Shown here: piece by piece, positions 56,297 through 64,000 of the stretch
Layout: each line of letters begins with the position of its first letter
Numbering within the stretch: position 1 is the stretch's first letter
DNA from: JBBAAS01 sp041658125
Lineage (GTDB): Bacteria > Patescibacteriota > Microgenomatia > UBA12405
Reading direction: 5' to 3'
DNA length: 64,000 nucleotides
Assembly: GCA_041658125.1 (NCBI GenBank)
Contig: JBBAAS010000002.1
Span: 1 to 64,000 of the forward strand
Notes under the pieces: model-generated
What the model saw: the letters and a program-made list of their open reading frames with translations, nothing else
Databases searched by the model: none
Told to the model about the DNA's origin: nothing
Program-made: the position numbers and the translations under genes

Positions 56297-57456
56297 AAAA
56301 GAGATGAAGTGAATTTTTTAATTTTTTGAACGAACTGATCACGGGAAAAGCGGACGGCGTTTTTTTGACAATCTTTTGGGTCAATTTTTAGTTTTTGGAG
56401 TTTTTGAATAGCAGTAGCACAAGAGGCGGGGGTGAGTTCGTCAAAAAGAACACCGGTTTTATTATCGACAACAGTTTCTGTAATGCCCCCGCTTTTGTAG
56501 CCGACAACAGGACAGCCATAACCCTGAGCTTCGACAGAAACAATACCAAAATCTTCCTGATCGGAACAGAAAAGATAGGCTTTGGCTTGAGAAAAGAGAT
56601 CGGCTTTTTGTTCTTGAGTAACTTCACCTAAAAATTCAACTGTAAGGCCGGCGATTGATTTTAATTGGCTTTCAAAGCCAGCAAAATCACGACCAAAAAT
56701 TTTGAGAGGTAATTTGAGTTGATTGCAGGCTTGGATAGCGATGTCATAGCGCTTGGCACGAGCTAATCTACCACCAGTCAGATAGAACCGCTCGCCTACC
56801 ATTTTGCGGTGCTCACGCCCTTCGGAAGGAACCTCGGATGATTGCGCTCCGAAAATGGCAGGCTTCGCTATTTTAAAAATTTCGACAGGGGGGTTGATGA
56901 CGATAGAATTGCGGCGATAGAATTTTTGAATACGGGCGGCGGTAGTGGAAGAGTTAGCGATGAATTGATCAACATTTTGGGCATATTTGAAATCGAGGAG
57001 CCGGAGAAAATGATTGGCAATTTGGGCCAGAGCGTTGAAAAAAGGATATTTTTTTAAATCACGAGCGGTGGGAAGACCGTAAAGATATCGAGGGGGAGTG
57101 TGGCAATAACAAATGAGTTTAGCGGATTGTTTGTTGACGGCATTAGGGAAATAGGCGCCGGTAGCAGAGGAAATTATTAGGTCAAAGTTTTTAAAGTTCA
57201 TAAAGTTAAAAGCCAGAGGAGAAAGAAGACGAAGGGGGCTGATAATTTTATGAGCGAAAAGCAAATATTGAAAAAAACTGGGGTGAATGCGGCCCTGCCA
57301 CTTTTTTTCAAGACGGGAACGGTGAGGACCAAAAGAAGCGGGGTGATAAAGGGCGGTATAGATAGGAGCATCCGGAAAAATGTCGGAAAGAGCTTCTAAA
57401 ACAGATTCAGCCCCGCCGTATTCTTTGAGATAGTCATGAACTAAAGCGATACGCAT
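56293..57456 (-). CDS. Family 4 glycosyltransferase
   Basis: 387 aa, GT-B fold. N-terminal RIALVHDYLKEYGGAESVLE and C-terminal donor site FYLTGGRLARAKRYDIAIQA, YLFCSDQEDFGIVSVEAQG, CPVVGYKSGGITE: the E-x7-E motif is seen as EDFGIVSVE. Retaining transfer of a hexose or mannose from a nucleotide sugar onto a surface glycan is likely. It starts 6 bases after the stop of the upstream 5'-nuclease gene. Confidence 0.9.
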   Translation of the reverse strand: MRIALVHDYLKEYGGAESVLEALSDIFPDAPIYTALYHPASFGPHRSRLEKKWQGRIHPSFFQYLLFAHKIISPLRLLSPLAFNFMNFKNFDLIISSATGAYFPNAVNKQSAKLICYCHTPPRYLYGLPTARDLKKYPFFNALAQIANHFLRLLDFKYAQNVDQFIANSSTTAARIQKFYRRNSIVINPPVEIFKIAKPAIFGAQSSEVPSEGREHRKMVGERFYLTGGRLARAKRYDIAIQACNQLKLPLKIFGRDFAGFESQLKSIAGLTVEFLGEVTQEQKADLFSQAKAYLFCSDQEDFGIVSVEAQGYGCPVVGYKSGGITETVVDNKTGVLFDELTPASCATAIQKLQKLKIDPKDCQKNAVRFSRDQFVQKIKKFTSSLF

Positions 57457-57462
57457 ATAGGT

Positions 57463-58401
57463 TTAAAAAAGAGAGGTTTGGACGGAATTGTTAATGGAAG
57501 TTTCTTTTTTAGAAAGATTTAATTTTTTTTGAAGGCGGGAGGAAAGGGATTTGAAATGGTATTGATCAAAAACCGGTAAAAGGTTTTGGGCGAGAACGGA
57601 ATTCCAACGGGCGGAACGAAGGGTAAAAGTAAGAGGAATGTTGTCGATTAAGGTAGCGAGTTTCTGCGAAAGATAGGCATTATCTTTGCCTTTTTCAAGG
57701 CGTAAACGAACCGAGCCATTTAAATCACTCAAGTGAGAATAAACCCCGTCAAGAGAATCATATTTTTCTAAAAGTTCGACAGCGGTTTTGGGGCCGATAC
57801 CTTCGACGCCAGGGTAGTTGTCGGACATATCCCCCATCAAAGCTTTAAGGTCGATAACCTGTAAAGGCAGAACGCCTAATTTTTCCTTAACTTCGCCGGG
57901 TCCAAAAATTTTGGTTTCGGAAAGGCCACGAATAGGAACAAAAAGGTCGACTTGAGAGGTAACGAGTTGCATTAAATCTTTGTCGCCGGTGATGATAGTA
58001 ATTTTGGAAATAAGTTTTTTGCGGGATGATTTAAAAATTTTTTGAAGAGACTTTTTGGTGATGGTGGCGATAAGATCATCGGCTTCATAACCCCCCATGG
58101 AAAAATTGGAAATATGGGCTTGCTTTAAAGTTTCAGGAAGAAGAGGAAGCTGGACGATCAGGTCGCGGTCGGGAATTTTACGCTTGGCACGGTAACCAAT
58201 AAATTCAGATTGACGAAAAGTAGGACCGGGAGAATCAAGACAAACGATAAGATAATTTGGGTGGAGATTATCAATGGCGGAAAGAAGCATTGAATAAAAA
58301 CCGTAAAGGGCATTAACGGGTTGGCCATTAACGGTAAGAGACGGAATAGAATGATAGGCACGGTGAGCGATCGCGTGGCCGTCAACGATAACAAGATGCA
58401 T
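57463..58401 (-). CDS. 5'-3' exonuclease (DNA polymerase I N-terminal-like)
   Basis: 312 aa from the ATG at 58401; TATAAT lies nine bases upstream. FEN-type nuclease: LVIVDGHAIAHRAYHSI, CLDSPGPTFRQ, GYEADDLIATITKK, IITGDKDLMQLVT and the H3TH LKALMGDMSDNYPGVEGIGP. All metal-binding Asp positions seem present. It would remove RNA primers and flaps. No polymerase domain follows, so it acts as a stand-alone nuclease, and a separate Pol I large fragment must be elsewhere. Confidence 0.93.
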   Translation of the reverse strand: MHLVIVDGHAIAHRAYHSIPSLTVNGQPVNALYGFYSMLLSAIDNLHPNYLIVCLDSPGPTFRQSEFIGYRAKRKIPDRDLIVQLPLLPETLKQAHISNFSMGGYEADDLIATITKKSLQKIFKSSRKKLISKITIITGDKDLMQLVTSQVDLFVPIRGLSETKIFGPGEVKEKLGVLPLQVIDLKALMGDMSDNYPGVEGIGPKTAVELLEKYDSLDGVYSHLSDLNGSVRLRLEKGKDNAYLSQKLATLIDNIPLTFTLRSARWNSVLAQNLLPVFDQYHFKSLSSRLQKKLNLSKKETSINNSVQTSLF

Positions 58402-58451
58402 GTATCTGAAATTATAACCCGAAACAACCAATTTACTGATAAAATTAAATT

Positions 58452-59315
58452 ATGGAGCAACATCCGATTCCACAACCGATCACCTCGTATGAATTTAAAT
58501 TGGTCGGAGAGATGACATTAAAGCAATTTTTAAAGGCCGGCGGAGGGATTGTGGTAGCCTTGCTCATAAACGCAACCAAATTGGTGTTTTTTATAAAATG
58601 GCCATTGATGATTTTGTTCGGAGGGGGAGGCTTGGCTTTGGCATTTGTTCCATTTCAGGACAGACCACTGGAAAAATGGATAGTAGCATTTATCAAATCG
58701 ATATATTTTCCAACTATCTATACGTATAAAAAGAGAGCTAATAATGATTGGCTAGAAACAGACATGGTAAAAGCGAAAGCCACAGCAGAGGAAAAGAAAA
58801 AGAAGGAGGAAGAACTTCCCATAAAAGACCAGGGAAAGGTAGAAGAGTTCATTGAATCACTGCCTTCGGTTAAAAAAGAAGAAAAAGTCCCGGAAAAAGA
58901 GGTAGTTAAAATAAATCCGGTAAAAAGCGAAGAGGAAACCGTAAAAAAGGAAACTAACTGGAGAGATCAAACGACTGATCTCAAGCTGAAAAAAGAAAAA
59001 CTGAAAGCAACCGGAAGAGCAAGTTTTGGGTCAATCCCGATGCCGGACATTCCGGAAATACCAAATATTGTGGTAGGAATGGTAACTGATACGGCAGGTA
59101 AGATTGTTGAAGGAACGATTTTGGAAATTCTTGATGCCGAAGGAAATCCGGTAAGAGTGTTAAAGACAAATGCTTTAGGCCAGTTTAGGATATCGACACC
59201 GTTGGCAAATGGACAATATTTAATAATTCCGGAAAAAAAGGGACTTAATTTTGACAGGGTGAGTATTGATCTTTTAGGAAAAATTGTTCAACCAATTAAA
59301 ATACAATCTGTCTAA
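58452..59315 (+). CDS. PrgI-family T4SS protein with extra C-terminal beta domain
   Basis: 287 aa. Residues about 1-95 resemble PrgI/VirB3-like proteins: an N-terminal PQPITSYEFKLVGEMTLKQF, two transmembrane helices (AGGGIVVALLINATKLVFF and PLMILFGGGGLALAFVPF) and RPLEKWIVAFIKSIY. A Lys/Glu-rich linker leads to a C-terminal domain (RASFGSIPMPDIPEIPNIVV, GMVTDTAGKIVEGTILEI) that also ends the HAD protein at 51993. It is the first gene of the type IV secretion cluster, 33 bases before the TraC-like gene. Confidence 0.82.
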   Translation: MEQHPIPQPITSYEFKLVGEMTLKQFLKAGGGIVVALLINATKLVFFIKWPLMILFGGGGLALAFVPFQDRPLEKWIVAFIKSIYFPTIYTYKKRANNDWLETDMVKAKATAEEKKKKEEELPIKDQGKVEEFIESLPSVKKEEKVPEKEVVKINPVKSEEETVKKETNWRDQTTDLKLKKEKLKATGRASFGSIPMPDIPEIPNIVVGMVTDTAGKIVEGTILEILDAEGNPVRVLKTNALGQFRISTPLANGQYLIIPEKKGLNFDRVSIDLLGKIVQPIKIQSV

Positions 59316-59348
59316 GAGGGTAGTTTTTGCGTTATTATTAAATAGTCT

Positions 59349-60065
59349 ATGCCGATTGACCCATTAAAAATAGCTATCAGAGGGAGTACTCAAGACCATT
59401 TGCCGGTGGAGGATGTGATTAATGGAATCGTTCTATTAAAAGACGGTTCGGCAGCAATGATAATGCAGGTATCGTCGGTTAATTTCGACTTGTTGTCAGA
59501 AAGAGAACAATCGGCTCTGGTTTTTGCTTATGGAGGAATATTAAATTCTTTGAGCTTCCCAATACAAATTGTGATTCAAACGAACAGAAAAGATGTAAGT
59601 GCCTATTTGCAAAATCTAAAAACTGCCGAAGAAGAACAGGAAAATAAACTTTTAGGAGAGAAAATAAAGAGTTACCGAAAATTTATTGAAGAAACAGTAA
59701 AAAGAAATGACGTGCTATCAAAATCTTTTTATGTAGTGGTCCCGTTTTCGATCTTAGAATTAGGGATTAAGACGGCATCGAGCCAATTAACAAGTAGCCT
59801 GCCGCTATTGGGAAGACAAACGGAAAGATCGCTGCCCTTTCCAAAGGAACAAATTTTAGAAAAAGCTAAAGCCAGTTTGGAACCCAAAAGAGACCATTTG
59901 ATGAGGCTGTTTTCCAGATTGGGATTGGAAATAAAACAATTAGATACAAAAGAAATGATTGAATTGTTTTACCGACTGTACAATGAAGAAACTGCTATTA
60001 ATCAAAAGATTTCGAATTTGAGTTATGGAACGCCAGCGGTGATGGCAAAAATTAAAAAAACATGA
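59349..60065 (+). CDS. TraC/VirB4 N-terminal-domain-like protein
   Basis: 238 aa. Has IAIRGSTQDHLPVEDVINGI, VLLKDGSAAMIMQVSSVNFD and FPIQIVIQTNRKDV, matching the N-terminal domain that VirB4/TraC ATPases carry before the motor. Here it is a separate gene whose stop overlaps the start of the ATPase gene by 4 bases (ATGA). It probably binds the ATPase and the membrane channel. Confidence 0.82.
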   Translation: MPIDPLKIAIRGSTQDHLPVEDVINGIVLLKDGSAAMIMQVSSVNFDLLSEREQSALVFAYGGILNSLSFPIQIVIQTNRKDVSAYLQNLKTAEEEQENKLLGEKIKSYRKFIEETVKRNDVLSKSFYVVVPFSILELGIKTASSQLTSSLPLLGRQTERSLPFPKEQILEKAKASLEPKRDHLMRLFSRLGLEIKQLDTKEMIELFYRLYNEETAINQKISNLSYGTPAVMAKIKKT

Positions 60066-62419
60066 AAATATTTAGTTTTGGCAAAAAAAAAGAAGAGATA
60101 AAAAAGACAGAGACACCGGTAACGGCGGACAATAAATTGACTGGAGCTAAAAAATTTGTTGAGGGATTGGTTTCGACGAAGGACATTATTGCCCCGGCGG
60201 CACTGGAAGTTGATTTTAACCACATAAGGATTGGTAACCGGTACTATAGAACATTGTTTGTAGCCGGATATCCAAGATTTGTGGGAATAAATTGGCTGTC
60301 ACCACTGGTTAATTTTGACGCGTCACTGAACGTGTCGATGTATATTTATCCGACGGACGGAAAAGAAATTCTAGATGATTTAAGAAGAAAGATTGCGGAA
60401 ATGGAGGCTGAAATTAACACTGATTTACAGAGAGGGAGAGTGGTAAATCCGGCAACACAGGCAAAGCTGGAAGATGCTTTGAATTTACAAGCAGAATTGG
60501 TGAGGGGAGAGGAGAGATTTTTTCAATTTGGACTTTATGTAACGATATCGACTGATTCGGAAGAAGAATTAGATAGAATCAATAAAAATATTGAAGCGGC
60601 GTTGGGATCGTTGATGATAATCAGTAAAAGAGCAACATTGCAAATGGAAGATGGCTTTGTAACGACTCTGCCATTGTGTATAGACAGATTGGGAATCACC
60701 AGAAATATGGATACGACGTCACTGGCAACAACTTTTCCGTTTGTGTCATCGGATTTATCTGACGATAAGGGGATAATGTATGGAATTAATGAACACAACG
60801 GAAGCTTGGTAATTTTTGATAGATTTTCAATGCCGAATTATAATTCGGTAGTATTTGCCACGGCCGGAGCGGGAAAATCGTATTTGATTAAGCTGGAAGC
60901 AATAAGATCGCTGATGATGGGGACAGAAATCATTGTAATTGATCCGGAAAACGAGTACCGAAACTTGAGCGACGCAGTGGGAGGACAATATATTGCGTTT
61001 GGGTATGGTGAAGAGTCAAAAATTAATCCATTTGATTTGTCATTAACGGAAGAAGAAGGAGAAAATGCTCTGAATGCAAAAATGTTGAATTTACATGGTT
61101 TGCTCAAGGTGATGCTGGGAGAAATGAACCCAATGGAAGAATCTATTATGGATAAAGCATTGATGGAGGCTTATAAGGCAAAAGGAATTACTCCTGACCC
61201 AACGACCCAAAATAAAGAACCGCCATTAATCGAAGATTTATATAAGTCGTTGATGGGAATGGAAGATAAGTCGGCACAAACATTAGCAGCACGAATGGAA
61301 AAATATATAAAAGGTTCCTTTGCCGGAATTTTTAACCAAAAAACAACCGTAAATTTAAAAAACAAAATGGTGGTGTTCGGCATCAGAAATCTGGAAGAAG
61401 CCTTAAGACCAATAGCGATGCATATTATTCTTGACTATATTTGGACGGTAGTGAAAAAAACCCTAAAAAAAAGAATAATGATTGTGGATGAGGCGTGGTA
61501 TTTGATGCAGTTTCCGGATTCGGCGGCATTTTTGAGAGGAATTGTAAAAAGAAGCAGAAAATATTATTTGGGAGTAACAACAATTACCCAAGATGTGGAT
61601 GATTTTTTAAAGACGCCGTACGGAAAAGAAATTGTGACCAACAGTGCAATTCAAATTCTTTTAAAACAACACAGTGCGGCAATAGACCAAATAGGAGAGG
61701 TGTTTTACCTGTCAGAAGGAGAGAAACAGTTATTATTAACCGCTGATAAGGGGGAAGGAATATTTTTTGCCGGACAAAACCACGTAGCGATTAGGGTGAT
61801 TGCCTCGGCAGATGAGCATAAACTGATCACCTCAAACCCAGAAGAAGTGATGCAAATGAAAAAGACGGTGGAAGAAAAAAAGAAAGAACCGGAAAAACCA
61901 ATGACAGTGGCAGAACCACCAAAGCCGATTTTGGTTAATAAACCTATAACTGAAAATAGTAATCAAGTAGTAGAAATTGAAAGTGGTCCGGTATTAAACG
62001 CCATTTCCCCGAAGGTAGAAGATGTATTGCAAAAACGGATAAAAGAAATGGAAGAACAGGAGAAAAAAGAAATTGAAGAGCACAGGAAGGAAGTTGAGGT
62101 TGAAGAGAAAGAAAAAGAAAGTAAAAATCAATCTTTGGGCGGTTTTGGATCTTTACCGAAATATCAGGATTTATTTAAGCCAACGGCAAACAAATTACCT
62201 CCCTTGCCCCCACTGCCGCCATTACCAAAATACGAACCGGTAATAAAGCCGATATTTATTACCCCCGAACCAAAAATTCCGCAACCACCGCAATTGGTTA
62301 AGAAAAATAAACCTGAATTTGTGGCACCAGAGCAAAACAAAACCGTGGCATCACAAGCTCCAGCGGATAAAAAAACCGGACTAACCTACGACAAACTATT
62401 TGGCGACGGAATCGTTTAG
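60062..62419 (+). CDS. VirB4-like type IV secretion ATPase
   Basis: 785 aa. Walker A VFATAGAGKSYLIKLEAI, IIVIDPENEYRNLSDAVGG, Walker B RIMIVDEAWYLMQFP, and TTITQDVDDFL with IQILLKQHSAAI follow the VirB4/TraC order. After about residue 610 comes a Lys/Glu- and Pro-rich tail (PPLPPLPPLPKYEPVIKP) unusual for VirB4, possibly a docking arm. It drives assembly of the secretion channel or pilus by ATP hydrolysis. Confidence 0.93.
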   Translation: MKIFSFGKKKEEIKKTETPVTADNKLTGAKKFVEGLVSTKDIIAPAALEVDFNHIRIGNRYYRTLFVAGYPRFVGINWLSPLVNFDASLNVSMYIYPTDGKEILDDLRRKIAEMEAEINTDLQRGRVVNPATQAKLEDALNLQAELVRGEERFFQFGLYVTISTDSEEELDRINKNIEAALGSLMIISKRATLQMEDGFVTTLPLCIDRLGITRNMDTTSLATTFPFVSSDLSDDKGIMYGINEHNGSLVIFDRFSMPNYNSVVFATAGAGKSYLIKLEAIRSLMMGTEIIVIDPENEYRNLSDAVGGQYIAFGYGEESKINPFDLSLTEEEGENALNAKMLNLHGLLKVMLGEMNPMEESIMDKALMEAYKAKGITPDPTTQNKEPPLIEDLYKSLMGMEDKSAQTLAARMEKYIKGSFAGIFNQKTTVNLKNKMVVFGIRNLEEALRPIAMHIILDYIWTVVKKTLKKRIMIVDEAWYLMQFPDSAAFLRGIVKRSRKYYLGVTTITQDVDDFLKTPYGKEIVTNSAIQILLKQHSAAIDQIGEVFYLSEGEKQLLLTADKGEGIFFAGQNHVAIRVIASADEHKLITSNPEEVMQMKKTVEEKKKEPEKPMTVAEPPKPILVNKPITENSNQVVEIESGPVLNAISPKVEDVLQKRIKEMEEQEKKEIEEHRKEVEVEEKEKESKNQSLGGFGSLPKYQDLFKPTANKLPPLPPLPPLPKYEPVIKPIFITPEPKIPQPPQLVKKNKPEFVAPEQNKTVASQAPADKKTGLTYDKLFGDGIV

Positions 62420-62438
62420 ATTGGTATAATTTCAATTG

Positions 62439-64000
62439 ATGGATCAGATTTTAACCAAAGAAGAAACAGTAATACAGGAGATAAATTCGAGAGACTGCCG
62501 AACAGTAAATGAAGTCATTAAAGCCCTGGGTGAATTAATTGCTAATCACGGAAAACTGATAAAAGGAAGACTGGAAGATAGAATTTTCCAAGTATATCTG
62601 GCGATAGGAGCCAGAGAAGATTTTGATGTAACCCAACCATTGACGGAAATGGTAAAAACGCTGGATCGTTTGGACGATAAAACAAAAACAGAAAAAATTG
62701 AAGATTTGTCTAAACAAGTTAAAGAAAAGATAGATGAAGCATTGAAGGACAAACCTTCAGAAGAAATAAAATTGGGGTCAAAACAGTTGACCAGAGATGA
62801 ACTAAGAGTGCTGATAAGAGAATATGAAGAACATTTAATTAAAGAAAATGGAAATAAAGAAAAAGCAATGGCGAGGCTGGTGGAAGGAAACGCAAGAGGA
62901 AAAAAGAGCGCAGAAATAATCGCGAGATTAGAGGAAATAAAAATAGAAATCAAAGAAAACGGGCTGGCCGAAAATAAGATTGAAAAAATGGCCATAGATT
63001 TAGTGATAGAAGAAAATTTATTGGTAGCTGAACTGAAAGAGAAATTGCCTGACGAAAAAGCTGAAGCAATTTCAAAAATGACAACAGAGGTGACGATGAA
63101 TGAAATAGTAAAAGGAATAGGAGAAATTAATAAAGAAGAAGTGACAGGGCAAGTGTTAAAAAAAGTAAAAGAGATAGATATTCAAAAAAATGATCTAGAG
63201 ACCATCGAAGAATTGGTGATAGAGGAAGTGATAGGGAGAGTAGCGGAAAAGAAAATAGAGATTGAGGCAAATAAGGTTGCAGTGGAAATGTTAAAAAGAC
63301 TGAAAGATGAAGGAATAGTAATCTCCGAAAGAAAAGTTGATGAAAATAATTTAACAGAAAGAATTGAAACTCAAATATCGGAAGTTTGGAAAGGAAAAAG
63401 AGAATCGCTTTCCGAAAGCCTAGTAGTAGAAGTGGCTAATGCCAGTAAGGTTAATGACGAAAATTCCTTACTTAGAATAAGTCAGATAGTAAAGGAAGGA
63501 GAAATACAGATAAGAGAGCACACTAGAAATAATTTTGCCTTGAGACAAGAAGCTAAAATGGCGGAATTGAGAGGAGAAATTATAGAGACAGTAAACAAGG
63601 CCGATTCGACAATAAGCCCAGCAGTTGTAAGAGAATACGGTCGACTAGTAAGTAGTTTTTATCGAGTACCCTTAAGTGAGTATCAGAAAAGTGCGGTAGA
63701 AAGCGTAGAAAAAGTTCATGGACCGGGAAAAGCAAAGGTGGCTTGGGGATATACGGAAGCTTATTTGGGAATGTTAACCGACCCAAATATCGTTCAAAAC
63801 ACTGAAAAACTGAATAAGATTCTTGATAAATATCCACAATTTGAAGGCATGGTTAATGGAATTGAAAAAGCCAGAACAGTTAATGGATTAGCGAGAACTC
63901 TTCAAAAGAGTGAAGTAATGCAGGGGCTTTTAGGTTCTCAAAAATTCGCTCAAATAACAGGTTTTATAGATAATCCGTTTGGATATTTCGGACAAAAATT
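62439..64000 (+). CDS. Long helical protein of the T4SS cluster, runs off right edge
   Basis: At least 520 codons, open to the window end. ATG at 62439 with TATAAT (62425-62430) eight bases upstream, and 19 bases after the ATPase stop. The visible part is soluble, very rich in Glu, Lys and Ile, with many helical repeats (EEIKIEIKENGLAENKIEKM is typical) and coiled-coil character. No known domain. Near the edge it becomes more mixed (GPGKAKVAWGYTEAYLGMLT). It may be a structural or effector component exported by or attached to the secretion system. Confidence 0.8.
   Translation, partial: MDQILTKEETVIQEINSRDCRTVNEVIKALGELIANHGKLIKGRLEDRIFQVYLAIGAREDFDVTQPLTEMVKTLDRLDDKTKTEKIEDLSKQVKEKIDEALKDKPSEEIKLGSKQLTRDELRVLIREYEEHLIKENGNKEKAMARLVEGNARGKKSAEIIARLEEIKIEIKENGLAENKIEKMAIDLVIEENLLVAELKEKLPDEKAEAISKMTTEVTMNEIVKGIGEINKEEVTGQVLKKVKEIDIQKNDLETIEELVIEEVIGRVAEKKIEIEANKVAVEMLKRLKDEGIVISERKVDENNLTERIETQISEVWKGKRESLSESLVVEVANASKVNDENSLLRISQIVKEGEIQIREHTRNNFALRQEAKMAELRGEIIETVNKADSTISPAVVREYGRLVSSFYRVPLSEYQKSAVESVEKVHGPGKAKVAWGYTEAYLGMLTDPNIVQNTEKLNKILDKYPQFEGMVNGIEKARTVNGLARTLQKSEVMQGLLGSQKFAQITGFIDNPFGYFGQK

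Noticed and set aside
1..64000. CRISPR array or cas genes
   Set aside because: No regularly spaced short repeats and no Cas-like protein in the window.

Overview
The window looks like a chromosomal piece of a Candidate Phyla Radiation (Patescibacteria) bacterium, most likely Microgenomates-like. This is inferred from AT-rich, densely packed small genes, many Nudix hydrolases, a PrgI/TraC/VirB4 type IV secretion locus, a split transketolase, an orphan PurF and a divergent enolase. No 16S rRNA is present to prove it. TGA ends several ordinary genes, so the standard bacterial code applies. Many genes carry a TATAAT-like box only 5-9 bases before the start codon, which points to widespread leaderless transcription.

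Layout. 0-15.5 kb: split transketolase, an ECF sigma factor with a small membrane partner, hypotheticals, a decayed Nudix gene, tRNA-Cys, a lipid/phosphatase-type enzyme, a large surface protein next to a MEMO-family protein, groES-groEL with a CIRCE-like repeat, an FkbM methyltransferase, a divergent enolase facing a phosphoglycerate-mutase-like protein that lacks a catalytic His, AlkD, and tRNA-Ser/Arg/Ser genes. 15.7-22.5 kb: a genomic island inserted at the 3' end of tRNA-Ser(CGA). It holds a serine recombinase inside 84-bp inverted repeats, then a 5-kb cargo inside 119-bp inverted repeats. The cargo is a restriction-modification module (XRE controller, putative endonuclease, C5 cytosine methyltransferase, Vsr) and a LexA-like repressor divergent from a CD-NTase-like nucleotidyltransferase coupled to a putative nuclease. 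22.5-33.6 kb: small enzymes (peptidase E, GNATs, Nudix, HD, QueH, malic enzyme, PurF) and a structured non-coding locus with a type III hammerhead ribozyme next to tRNA-Arg(CCG).

33.6-43 kb: a copper/heavy-metal cluster of two P1B ATPases, HMA chaperone, an HMA-TauE-cupredoxin fusion and a free cupredoxin, controlled by a BlaI/CopY-type repressor with an M56 protease; perfect ACTACA/TGTAGT palindromes sit at the start codons. 43-58.4 kb: lipoproteins, glycosyltransferases, IMPDH/GMPR-family enzyme, oligoendopeptidase F, Crp-like regulator, a second BlaI-type regulator with its membrane-protein target, rubrerythrin, HAD phosphatase, DgkA, MutM, thioredoxin reductase and a 5' nuclease. 58.4-64 kb: type IV secretion genes (PrgI-like, TraC-like N-terminal protein, VirB4-like ATPase, and a long helical protein that runs off the right edge).

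The two most interesting systems are the LexA-controlled nucleotidyltransferase/nuclease pair in the tRNA-Ser island (20.1-22.3 kb) and the tRNA-like/hairpin/hammerhead RNA locus at 27.38-27.67 kb.
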